Of a DNA stretch of 40,985 nt, positions 22,713 to 30,386 are shown piece by piece. The translations under genes were made by a program, and so were the position numbers. The stretch is from NCBI GenBank assembly GCA_036782915.1, contig DAIPYE010000005.1, forward strand, positions 1-40,985, written 5' to 3'. The DNA comes from JAEUSI01 sp036782915. Lineage in GTDB: Bacteria; Bacteroidota; Ignavibacteria; Tepidaquicellales; Tepidaquicellaceae. Each line of letters opens with the position of its first letter. Positions within the stretch are counted from its first letter, which is position 1. The notes beneath the pieces were generated by a model, which made no database searches, had not been told where the DNA came from, and saw only the letters and a program-made list of their open reading frames with translations.

Positions 22713-24530
22713 TTATTTTAAATATTTATCCAGAAACTCCAGCTTGGCTTTGAATACTTTTATCTGATTTGAAACTTTACTGAATCCGTGACCTTCATCT
22801 TCCAGCAGAATGTATTCAACCGGCTTATTGCTCTGCCTGAGTTTTTCTACAATCTGCACTGACTCATTTTCCACGACTCTCGGATCATGCTTTCCCTGTA
22901 CTACAAGCAAAGGACATTTTATTTTATCAGTATGCATTATCGGTGATCTTTCTGTTAACATTTCTTTGTCGGTAACGGAATTTCCAACGAGAGTATCTGT
23001 AGATTTTTTCCAGTGTTCAGGAACTGAATTGACAAAGCTCATCAGATTTGAAGGTCCGAAAATATCGACAGCGCACTTCCATAAATCAGGCGCTTGAGTA
23101 ATACAGGTCAGACACATAAATCCTCCGAAACTTCCGCCGACTATAGCGATCTTTTTACTGTCAACATATCCCGATGTTTTTAAATACTCGGCGCTGCCGA
23201 GTACATCTTTAAATTCAGCGCCGCCCCAGTCTCTGTATATTTTTGACTGAAATGTTTTTCCGTACCCGGAGCTTCCCCTGAAGTTTGGCGCAATGACTAT
23301 GTATCCTGCATTCACCATCACCTGTATGTATTTACTGAAATTATGAATTTCCTGATGTTCCGGTCCGCCATGAGGCCAGACAATTGCAGGATTACTGCCG
23401 TCTTTTTTTAGACCGGCAGGAATGTACATCAATGCGTGAATCTTCAGTCCGTCAAAACTTTTGTAAAAAACATCTCTCGGCTTTGTCAATCCTTTTTTTG
23501 AAACTCCGCCGGCAAGAGCATTTGTGATCTGCTTTTTTTTCTGACTTTTAAGTTCGTAAACAAATATATCATTCGGATTAAGCGGTCCGTCACAGATAAA
23601 AACTAACTTTTTATTATCCCTTGTAAATTTAATTGATAAATAATTTGCTTTGGGAAGTTTAAGTTTCTGAACCTTTCCTGTTTTCAGATTTTTCAGTCTC
23701 GGAACATTGCTGCCGTTCTCATTTATGGTCCATAAAAGATATTTGAAATCCTTTGTAAATAAATAATCCGATATATCCCATTTTTCTTTTATCACCCATT
23801 CGGATTTTTTCTTCTTTATATCATAAAATTTCAAGCCTTTAAATTCTCTTCCTTCATCTGAGACATAATAAAATCCGGTATTTTTTTTATTAAATTCTGT
23901 ACCTGCATTAAAAACTTTATCTTCAATATTATGCTCGGTTACATTTTCCCAGGTTTTATTCTTTGTATCATAGAGCAGTATATCAATATTGATATTTCCG
24001 TAAAACTTTAAAAAAGTAATATACCTTTCATCACTGCTCCAGTTTTCACCCTGAATAGTATGCGGCTCATCATTTTCTTTAATGAGAATATTCTTATTTG
24101 ATTTCATATCTTTAATGTAAACATCAAAGTTATATTTCAGTCTCTTGTTTGTAGAAAAAAGAAACTTATCTCCTTTTTTATTAAATCTGTGAAAATAACA
24201 CTGAGAATCTTCAAATCCTTCTGTCAGATGAGTTACTTCACTGCCGTCGACAGGCATTTTGTATATCTGTAGATTTTCATCTCCGGAATTGTCACTTAAA
24301 AATAAAAGCTCTTTTGATTTCGGAAAGGGAAAGACACCTTTTACAGATTCATTCCAGGTTGAGATCTGATCAGCTCTTCCGCCTTCTATAGGTACAGACC
24401 ATATCTGCGGAGTTCCGGTAGTGTTTGTAATGTATATTATATTTTTATTATCTGATGATAAAGTTAGTCCTGAAATTGTCCTTATAGAAAAGAATTTTTC
24501 GACCGGATATCTCTGAAGTTTAGTTTTCAA
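22713..24530 (-). CDS. S9 family serine peptidase (prolyl oligopeptidase / acylaminoacyl-peptidase type)
   Basis: An N-terminal seven-bladed propeller-type region (residues ~15-340, with repeated IWSVPIEGG-, QIYKMPVDGS- and DVYIKDMKS-like blade turns) is followed by an alpha/beta-hydrolase domain from ~350. The catalytic triad is Ser467 in VGGSFGG, Asp549 in GKHDPRV and His581 in EDEGHGFS. HGGPEHQ and FRGSSGYG form the oxyanion-hole side. There is no signal peptide, so it is likely cytoplasmic and cleaves peptides or acyl-peptides. The 605 residues are full length for the S9C type. The start is TTG at 24530. It is transcribed first in the string leading to carA. Confidence 0.92.
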   Translation of the reverse strand: MKTKLQRYPVEKFFSIRTISGLTLSSDNKNIIYITNTTGTPQIWSVPIEGGRADQISTWNESVKGVFPFPKSKELLFLSDNSGDENLQIYKMPVDGSEVTHLTEGFEDSQCYFHRFNKKGDKFLFSTNKRLKYNFDVYIKDMKSNKNILIKENDEPHTIQGENWSSDERYITFLKFYGNINIDILLYDTKNKTWENVTEHNIEDKVFNAGTEFNKKNTGFYYVSDEGREFKGLKFYDIKKKKSEWVIKEKWDISDYLFTKDFKYLLWTINENGSNVPRLKNLKTGKVQKLKLPKANYLSIKFTRDNKKLVFICDGPLNPNDIFVYELKSQKKKQITNALAGGVSKKGLTKPRDVFYKSFDGLKIHALMYIPAGLKKDGSNPAIVWPHGGPEHQEIHNFSKYIQVMVNAGYIVIAPNFRGSSGYGKTFQSKIYRDWGGAEFKDVLGSAEYLKTSGYVDSKKIAIVGGSFGGFMCLTCITQAPDLWKCAVDIFGPSNLMSFVNSVPEHWKKSTDTLVGNSVTDKEMLTERSPIMHTDKIKCPLLVVQGKHDPRVVENESVQIVEKLRQSNKPVEYILLEDEGHGFSKVSNQIKVFKAKLEFLDKYLK

Positions 24531-24707
24531 TTGAATTTGATTTGAAATTATAAAGTGGGATTTATTTTTATGTTAAGATAAGTTTTTCTGAAAACAATTT
24601 TTAGTCTAAATGATTGATTTGTTTTTGGCTTTTATAATAGAAGGCAGGTAATTATTTCATTTCAATAAAATTCATAAATAGATAATTTTGAAAAAACTTT
24701 TATCATT

Positions 24708-24827
24708 ATGGATAACAAATTTTTGAATAAGTTATCTTCACTCCTTCTGAATCTCAGCATTCTTACATTCATCATCCCATTTAATTTCTCAGATCATGGA
24801 AGTGGAGGTGGACACAGCAGTTTATAA
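24708..24827 (+). CDS. Possible small secreted or membrane peptide (39 aa)
   Basis: ATG at 24708 opens a 39-codon frame ending in TAA. The product begins MDNKFLNKL, continues with a hydrophobic core (SSLLLNLSILTFIIPFNF) and ends in the short polar tail SDHGSGGGHSSL. This resembles a signal peptide or single membrane helix with a Gly/His-rich tail. There is no clear ribosome binding site. I do not recognise a family. It lies 32 bp before the structured element, a layout like that of an integron cassette, but that is conjecture. The ORF is short enough to occur by chance, though the non-random composition argues for a real gene. Confidence 0.45.
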   Translation: MDNKFLNKLSSLLLNLSILTFIIPFNFSDHGSGGGHSSL

Positions 24828-24859
24828 TTTATGCAATAAAAAATTAATTCAATTATTTT

Positions 24860-25010
24860 GAAGCCGCCGTTGATGTTTAAGCGAGCGTCACCAACTGCAG
24901 AAGTAAAATCCATATTTCATTACAAAGATACCCTATCAAAACTTTGTTTGTCAGTTGCTGACGCGAGTTTTGGAAAAGCATAGAACTCGCTATACACCAG
25001 TAACGGCTTC
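24860..25010. repeat. Nested inverted-repeat (multi-tier stem-loop) element
   Basis: Four nested complementary pairs are visible: GAAGCCG (24860-24866) with CGGCTTC (25004-25010); AGCGAG (24880-24885) with CTCGCT (24986-24991); GCGTCACCAACTG (24885-24897) with CAGTTGCTGACGC (24952-24964, one mismatch); and ACAAAG (24922-24927) with CTTTGT (24942-24947). A competing hairpin GCGAGTT/AACTCGC sits at 24963-24990. The 151 bases could form one long interrupted stem in RNA or single-stranded DNA. No known RNA family is recognised. Confidence 0.65.
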
Positions 25011-25113
25011 TAAAAATATTAAATCATCTCCCTACAAAATCTCCTCTATTTACAACTTCATTTAACTTTCACAATCATCTGAGTATATTGCAGTCACAAA
25101 TTATAATTTCATA

Positions 25114-27690
25114 TTGCGACCTCTTTTTAAAAACATTTTCGGGATAATATTTTTACTTATAATCGTTCTCGCTGCCCTGGGAATTCTGTTCAATAATCTC
25201 ACGAAAAAATCTTTTTACGATGAATCAGGAGTCGTAAAGGTAAAAGGCATTTCAAATAAAGTAAACATTTACAAAAGCGAACTCGGCGTTTCCCATATCT
25301 TCGCCGAAAATGAAAGCGATATGTATTTTTCGCTCGGTTATATTCATGCTCAGGATCGTCTGTGGCAAATGGATATTACCAGAAGAGTCGCACAGGGAAA
25401 ATTGTCAGAAATTCTAGGTAAAGATGTACTTGATTATGATATTTTATTCAGAACGATCGGTATAAATAAAAATTCGGAAGAGCTTTATAAAAAACTTTCG
25501 CTTAAATCAAAATCACTGCTTTCGGATTACTGCAAAGGAGTAAATTATTTCATTCAGGAAAATTCAAAACAGCTTCCGCTGGAGTTTGACATTCTCAATT
25601 ATAAACCTGAAGAATGGAAACCCGAACATTCACTTATGATCCTCAGATTAATGGGATGGGAATTGAATCTTTCATGGTATACTGATCTTGTATTCGGAGA
25701 GATCGTAAAAAAATTCGGTATTGAAAAAGCCCGGGACTTCTTTCCTGATTATCCGGAAGATGCTCCTTTTATTGTAAGAAGCGATGCTGAAAAAAACAGT
25801 GCCGGTAATTCCCAAAAAGATATTAAAGGAGAAATTAAAAAAGATGTTAATGGAGAAATTAAAAAGGAAATTAAAAATAAAACTACCGGTTATAATTCTT
25901 CAACAGAAAAGAATTACATTGCAGCTTCCGGTCTTGGTAAAAATTATCTTGAACTTGTAAAAAGCTTCAAAACATTTTACGGAACGGAAGGTACTCACAT
26001 CGGTAGCAACTCGTGGGTTGTAAGCGGCAGCAGAACTGAAAGCGGCAAACCTTTGCTGGCTAACGATCCGCACCTTGCATTGCAGGTTCCTTCAAAATGG
26101 TATGAAGTGAGCATGTATGACAATCTGAAAAAATACAGCGTATGCGGATTTTCCATTCCGGGCATTCCGGGAATTGCAATCGGACATAATAATGCGATCT
26201 CATGGGGTCTGACAAATCTTATGAATGATGATTCTGATTTTATGATTTTAAAAAGAGATTCCGCCGACAGAAAAAAATATGTATATAAAAATGTTGTGTT
26301 TGCTTTGGACAGTTCTTTCGAAAGTATTAAAATAAAAGATGACCCTGATAATTATGAATTCACTTTGTATTCGACTATTCACGGACCTGTTATTTCAAAT
26401 CTCGAAAAGACCGGATTTCTAAATAATCAGAAGATCAAAAATGAAAATGATGAACTGCTGACTTTTAAATGGACAGGATATGAGTTCAGCGATGAGATCG
26501 AAGCATTCTATAATGTAAATAATGCGAAAAGTTTTGATGAATTTCAGAACGGTTTAAAATCATACGGAACACCGGCGATGAATGCAGTTTATGCAGACAC
26601 AGCCGGAAACATCGGATATCACTCGATCGGACTTGTGCCTGTAAGAAAAAATTATTCTGATGAAGCGCTTACTGTTTACCCGGCTTCATATACCGGTGAG
26701 ATCGAGTGGTCGGGATTTATACCTTATGAAGAATTGCCATCTGAACAAAATCCGAAAGAAGGTTACATTGTAACTGCAAACAACAATCCGAAAAAAAATT
26801 ATAAATATTATATTTCAAATCTTTACGAACCGCCATACCGTGCTGAAAGAATTGAAGAAATGTTAACAGTAAATTCTATTATTACCGAAGATGAATTCAA
26901 AATTATTCAGCGTGATGTTTACAGCATACAGGCAAAGGATTTCTGTAAGTATTTATTCGAAGCGTTCGGTGATACATTGAATTTAACAAATGACATTAAA
27001 ACTTATCTGGATCTGCTGAAGAACTGGGATTATGAATTTAAGACCAATAGTATTCCGGCATCACTCTTCGCTGAGTTTGAAGTTCAGCTTTATAAAAATC
27101 TGTACAAAGATGCTCTCGGTGAAGAAGATTTTGAAAATTACATTTACATTAAGAATATTCCCGTCAGAAATACTGCTAAACTTTTGAAGCAAAGTTCATC
27201 TGCTTTAATTGAGAATAATTTTTCGAAAGAACAGATACTGCGAAAAAGTTTTTATGATGCGGTATCGGCTATGATCGCAAGATACGGATCTGATCAGATC
27301 TACTGGCAGTGGGGCGATGTGCATAAAGTTTATATGAAGCATCCGCTTGGCATCGTTCCGGCTTTAAGCTCAATGCTGAATATCGGACCTTTTAAGATCG
27401 GCGGAAACGGGACAACGATCAATAATCTTGAATACAGTTTTTCTGCCGCATTAAAGACAGGTGAATTTGAAAGTTTTCTCGGACCTTCTATGAGAATGAT
27501 AAGCGATCTTTCGAAGGTTCAGGAATATTTATCCATAATACCGACCGGTCAGTCCGGTCAGCCGCTTCATCCGAATTACAGCGATCAGGCGAGATTATGG
27601 CTGAATGGTGATTATAAAAAAGTTTCTACAAATTTCGAAGATCTGAAGAAAGAAAAGCTTAAACTTTTGGCTCTTGAACCTGCGGAGTAA
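25114..27690 (+). CDS. Penicillin acylase family (Ntn-hydrolase, S45) precursor
   Basis: An N-terminal membrane anchor or signal segment (IIFLLIIVLAALGILF, residues 11-26) precedes the alpha region with SDMYFSLGYIHAQDRLWQMD. Residues ~225-297 are the spacer. The autocleavage site is Gly297|Ser298 in THIGSNSWVVSG, so Ser298 is the probable N-terminal nucleophile of the beta chain. Other family marks are LANDPHLAL, GHNNAISWGLTN, and the stretch VTANNNPK. The 858 residues fit the superfamily, which contains penicillin and acyl-homoserine-lactone acylases; the real substrate is unknown. The start is TTG at 25114. The spacer carries 24-bp repeats (see 25819-25866). Confidence 0.9.
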   Translation: MRPLFKNIFGIIFLLIIVLAALGILFNNLTKKSFYDESGVVKVKGISNKVNIYKSELGVSHIFAENESDMYFSLGYIHAQDRLWQMDITRRVAQGKLSEILGKDVLDYDILFRTIGINKNSEELYKKLSLKSKSLLSDYCKGVNYFIQENSKQLPLEFDILNYKPEEWKPEHSLMILRLMGWELNLSWYTDLVFGEIVKKFGIEKARDFFPDYPEDAPFIVRSDAEKNSAGNSQKDIKGEIKKDVNGEIKKEIKNKTTGYNSSTEKNYIAASGLGKNYLELVKSFKTFYGTEGTHIGSNSWVVSGSRTESGKPLLANDPHLALQVPSKWYEVSMYDNLKKYSVCGFSIPGIPGIAIGHNNAISWGLTNLMNDDSDFMILKRDSADRKKYVYKNVVFALDSSFESIKIKDDPDNYEFTLYSTIHGPVISNLEKTGFLNNQKIKNENDELLTFKWTGYEFSDEIEAFYNVNNAKSFDEFQNGLKSYGTPAMNAVYADTAGNIGYHSIGLVPVRKNYSDEALTVYPASYTGEIEWSGFIPYEELPSEQNPKEGYIVTANNNPKKNYKYYISNLYEPPYRAERIEEMLTVNSIITEDEFKIIQRDVYSIQAKDFCKYLFEAFGDTLNLTNDIKTYLDLLKNWDYEFKTNSIPASLFAEFEVQLYKNLYKDALGEEDFENYIYIKNIPVRNTAKLLKQSSSALIENNFSKEQILRKSFYDAVSAMIARYGSDQIYWQWGDVHKVYMKHPLGIVPALSSMLNIGPFKIGGNGTTINNLEYSFSAALKTGEFESFLGPSMRMISDLSKVQEYLSIIPTGQSGQPLHPNYSDQARLWLNGDYKKVSTNFEDLKKEKLKLLALEPAE
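25819..25866 (+). repeat. 24-bp tandem repeat in the acylase spacer
   Basis: Two imperfect 24-bp units (25819-25842 and 25843-25866), plus the start of a third, encode DIKGEIKK and DVNGEIKK, then EIKNK. They fall in the linker expected to be removed during maturation, where sequence constraint is low. Confidence 0.75.
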
Positions 27691-27736
27691 ATTGTTTGAT
27701 TCTTAAGAAATCAATTTTGTAATTTTGTTTTCAACT

Positions 27737-27775
27737 TTCCCTAGCTGGCTTGCCTCGCGAGCGGGGGCTTGGGAA
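27737..27775. repeat. GC-rich imperfect palindrome in an AT-rich spacer
   Basis: From TTCCC (27737-27741) to GGGAA (27771-27775) the sequence is strongly GC-rich, unlike its surroundings. AGC/GCT pairs continue the arms and CTCGCGAG (27754-27761) is a perfect 8-bp palindrome near the centre. No gene covers it. Confidence 0.5.
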
Positions 27776-27787
27776 TGAGTGGGTTTA

Positions 27788-27863
27788 AAACAAAGAGACG
27801 CAGGGACACAGAGAAAATGTAATTTAAAAATGAAACTCTCTGTGACTCTGAGACTCTGTGTTG
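27788..27863. repeat. Octamer-based inverted repeat (CACAGAGA type)
   Basis: The left arm 27788-27814 has 8-base steps AAAGAGAC, GCAGGGAC, ACAGAGAA. The right arm 27837-27863 has CTCTGTGA, CTCTGAGA, CTCTGTGT. They are complementary at roughly 21 of 27 positions around a ~22-base AT-rich loop. It fills most of the acylase-rsmA spacer. Confidence 0.7.
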
Positions 27864-27917
27864 GAAAATTTTCAGACGGGATTAAAATTTTCTATATGAA
27901 AAAATGTAATTAATCAT

Positions 27918-28742
27918 TTGATCACAACAAAAGAAAAATACGAACAATACAAACCGAAGAAATTTCTGGGACAGAATTTTCTCGTCGATCATAACATTGC
28001 AAAAAAAATTGTTGTATCTCTGGAGATCAAACCGGATGATGTAATAGTTGAGATCGGACCGGGGCAAGGTGTTTTGACAAAATACATTTCGGAGATCACC
28101 AATAATTTTATAGCTGTTGAAATAGATAAATCAATTTACGAAAAGCTGGCAGCAGATTACGAAGGAAGAATAAAACTTATTCATAAAGATTTTCTGAAAG
28201 TAGATCTTGAAAATGACATTCCTGTCTGCAATGGAAGTTCAGATAAAAAAAAACTGAAGATCATCGGGAATATTCCTTACAATATTACAACGGAAATACT
28301 TTTCAAACTTTATGATTCTGTTGAAATAATTGATTCTGCCGTTCTGATGATGCAGAAGGAAGTTGCAAAGCGCCTGACAGCCCAGCCTCACACAAAGGAT
28401 TACGGAATACTTGCAATTCAGACCCAGGTGCATTGCAATCCGAAAATTCTTTTCAATGTGCCGCCGACAGCATTTTTTCCGAAACCGAATGTTGATTCAA
28501 GCATAGTGAGATTTGATTTTCAAAAATCAAAGTATGAAATCAAAGATAAGGATCTTTTTAAAACACTGGTTAAGCAGAGTTTCAGTCAGAGAAGAAAGAC
28601 AATGAAAAATTCACTTAAGAAATTTTTTGAGGAAAATAAGATTGATCCGGAAAAAATAGATTTTGATTTTACGAGAAGAGCTGAAACTATAAGCATTGAT
28701 GAATATATAAGGCTCTTGAATTCTGTCATTGATTTAAAATAA
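27918..28742 (+). CDS. rsmA: 16S rRNA dimethyladenosine transferase (RsmA/KsgA)
   Basis: Dimethylates two adjacent adenosines in the 3'-terminal helix of 16S rRNA during small-subunit maturation. YKPKKFLGQNFLVDHNIAKK is the conserved N-terminus, here YKPKKFLGQNFLVD, followed by SAM motif I VEIGPGQGVLTKYI, AVEIDK, and the catalytic motif IGNIPYNITTEIL (NIPY). LMMQKEVAKRL and the C-terminal SQRRKTMKNSL are typical. The 274 residues are full length. The start is a TTG at 27918: an upstream ATG frame is closed by a stop, and the next downstream start would cut the conserved motif. Transcribed alone, convergent with tadA. Confidence 0.96.
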   Translation: MITTKEKYEQYKPKKFLGQNFLVDHNIAKKIVVSLEIKPDDVIVEIGPGQGVLTKYISEITNNFIAVEIDKSIYEKLAADYEGRIKLIHKDFLKVDLENDIPVCNGSSDKKKLKIIGNIPYNITTEILFKLYDSVEIIDSAVLMMQKEVAKRLTAQPHTKDYGILAIQTQVHCNPKILFNVPPTAFFPKPNVDSSIVRFDFQKSKYEIKDKDLFKTLVKQSFSQRRKTMKNSLKKFFEENKIDPEKIDFDFTRRAETISIDEYIRLLNSVIDLK

Positions 28743-28824
28743 TATTCTGTTTTTAAATGATGATAATCCCCGATTTCTGTTCCGAAGATTTTAAGAACTA
28801 TAATTTTAACACAAAGTAAAAAAA

Positions 28825-29280
28825 TTATTTCCTCCGGACTTCAAAAAAACTTTTAAGAATCTCGCCGCATTTTTCATCCAATATTCCTCCGAGTACATTA
28901 CAGTTGTGATTCAGAGATTTATTATTTGTGATGTTAAATACAGTGCCGCATGCGCCGCTTTTTATATCATAAGCTCCGAAGAAAAGATTTTCAATTTTCG
29001 AATGAACAATTGCTCCTGCGCACATTACACAAGGCTCGAGCGTTACATACATCGAGCATCCGACCAGTTGTTTTGACTGCAGATATTCTGCTGCAGATGT
29101 TATCGCGAGAATTTCAGCATGCGCAGTTGGATCTTTCAGAGATTCCACCTGATTGTGAGCTTTAGCAATTATTGTATTCTGAAAAACAATTATACACCCG
29201 ACGGGTATTTCATTTTTTTCAAATGCTTTTTCAGCTTCTCTATAAGCATAATTCATATATGTTTCATGAAGAGAGATCAT
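28825..29280 (-). CDS. tadA: tRNA-specific adenosine deaminase TadA
   Basis: Converts adenosine-34 to inosine in the anticodon wobble position of tRNA-Arg(ACG). The zinc-site motifs are TAHAEILAI (His-Ala-Glu) near residue 53 and TLEPCVMCAGAI (PCxxC) near residue 80, and the TadA-specific FGAYDIKSGACGTVFN with LNHNCNVLGGILDEKC follows, separating it from cytidine/guanine deaminases and from the Fcy1-type enzyme at 16488. The 151 residues are typical. Its ATG overlaps the upstream gene stop by four bases (ATGA), implying translational coupling. Confidence 0.93.
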   Translation of the reverse strand: MISLHETYMNYAYREAEKAFEKNEIPVGCIIVFQNTIIAKAHNQVESLKDPTAHAEILAITSAAEYLQSKQLVGCSMYVTLEPCVMCAGAIVHSKIENLFFGAYDIKSGACGTVFNITNNKSLNHNCNVLGGILDEKCGEILKSFFEVRRK

Positions 29281-30386
29281 TTTGAAGGAGGTTTAATTAA
29301 TTCTTTATTTATTTTTTTCATTATGTCGCTGAAATCAAAAAATCTGTAACCGAGTTTTTTTAGCTGATAAGCTTTCTGTTCAAATTCCTTAAATTCATTT
29401 ATATCAAAATTCACAGAATAGATGAGATTCTTTTTATCTTTACCGGAATTTGATGTGATATTTTCAATCAACGAATTAACTTTTTGCGCACTTATTTTAA
29501 ATGAAGTAAAAACAGTATCCTTATAAACTGTGACATTATTTTTAACAAATTCTTCTTTAACATTATCTGCAAATTCCGTAACATCAGAACTGAATCTGAG
29601 AATAACTCCGGCTGCATCAGGATAATTCATTGCTGCTGTTTTTACTTTTGATTTCCATGTACTTTCTTTCATGTCAGATTTAAAATCCGCTATGACTTCA
29701 TTTTCATCACCGACAATAAATTCTATAAGGTAATCTTTTTTTGCCTCAAGAATAACAGATTGGTAATCCGCTTTATCATTTCTTAAGGGAAGAAATAAAG
29801 AATATGATTCTGCAAATGATAATATTTCCTGAATATCAGTCAAAGAATGATACTCAATACTGTCAAGAACTATGCAAACATCTGCCGCATTTCTTTTTAA
29901 AGTATCCGTATAGATTAGTTTAATATTTCCGACATTACGCTTTACAGTATCCTCCATTGAAAAAATTTCAATGAGCAGATTCTTTGTTTTCGGGTCTTCA
30001 ACTGCTTTATCTTTTAAAGTTTTGCTTCTGAAATAATTTGTCAGTTCATAATTCAGTTCTATCGTTTGCAGATCCGCCGGAATTCCCACAACTTTTGATA
30101 TTCTGAACTCGTCGCTTTTATTTTTAGAAATGTTTTCTTTTATCCAGTCTTTGTTTATTCCGAATGTAAATAAAACCGAATCAATATCTTTGGATAATTC
30201 TTCTTTGGAAACAGGTTTGCTTTTGACAATTTCATTTACAGTTTCATTTTCATCCGAACTGAAAGTGACATAAAAATAAAATAAAATTATAAACAAAGCA
30301 GCAAGAGATGAAATAATAATTATTTTCAGTTTATTACCGCCCGTTTCAGTTTCAGGCGTCTGAGTATTCAATTTCCTTTGATACAA
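29277..30386 (-). CDS. Membrane-anchored protein of unknown function (possible degenerate divergent polysaccharide deacetylase)
   Basis: I do not recognise this gene with confidence. A basic, flexible N-terminus precedes one membrane helix (residues ~20-42, LKIIIISSLAALFIILFYFY), then a ~320-residue extracytoplasmic part. The second half alternates strands and helices: DVCIVLDSIEYHS, YSLFLPLRND, YPDAAGVILRFSSD and KDTVFTS sit in the order expected for the DUF610/YibQ-type divergent polysaccharide deacetylase barrel. The catalytic Asp/His pattern is not clearly kept, so this is only a hypothesis. The TTG at 30386 overlaps the aldo/keto reductase by 35 bp; TTG at 30371 is an alternative start. 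It couples to tadA by an ATGA overlap. Confidence 0.6.
   Translation of the reverse strand: MYQRKLNTQTPETETGGNKLKIIIISSLAALFIILFYFYVTFSSDENETVNEIVKSKPVSKEELSKDIDSVLFTFGINKDWIKENISKNKSDEFRISKVVGIPADLQTIELNYELTNYFRSKTLKDKAVEDPKTKNLLIEIFSMEDTVKRNVGNIKLIYTDTLKRNAADVCIVLDSIEYHSLTDIQEILSFAESYSLFLPLRNDKADYQSVILEAKKDYLIEFIVGDENEVIADFKSDMKESTWKSKVKTAAMNYPDAAGVILRFSSDVTEFADNVKEEFVKNNVTVYKDTVFTSFKISAQKVNSLIENITSNSGKDKKNLIYSVNFDINEFKEFEQKAYQLKKLGYRFFDFSDIMKKINKELIKPPSK

Larger units (their letters stand above)
24531..25113. other. 583-bp divergent intergenic region with small ORF and structured element
   Basis: The region separates the minus-strand peptidase from the plus-strand acylase. It contains the 39-codon ORF (24708-24827) and the nested inverted-repeat structure (24860-25010), both listed separately. 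The remainder (24531-24707 and 25011-25113) is AT-rich and shows nothing else I can name; it presumably holds promoters for the two flanking genes. Confidence 0.6.

Noticed and set aside
24860..25010. Firm attC/integron call
   Set aside because: Outer boxes do not match the attC consensus and no integrase is present; kept only as a hypothesis.
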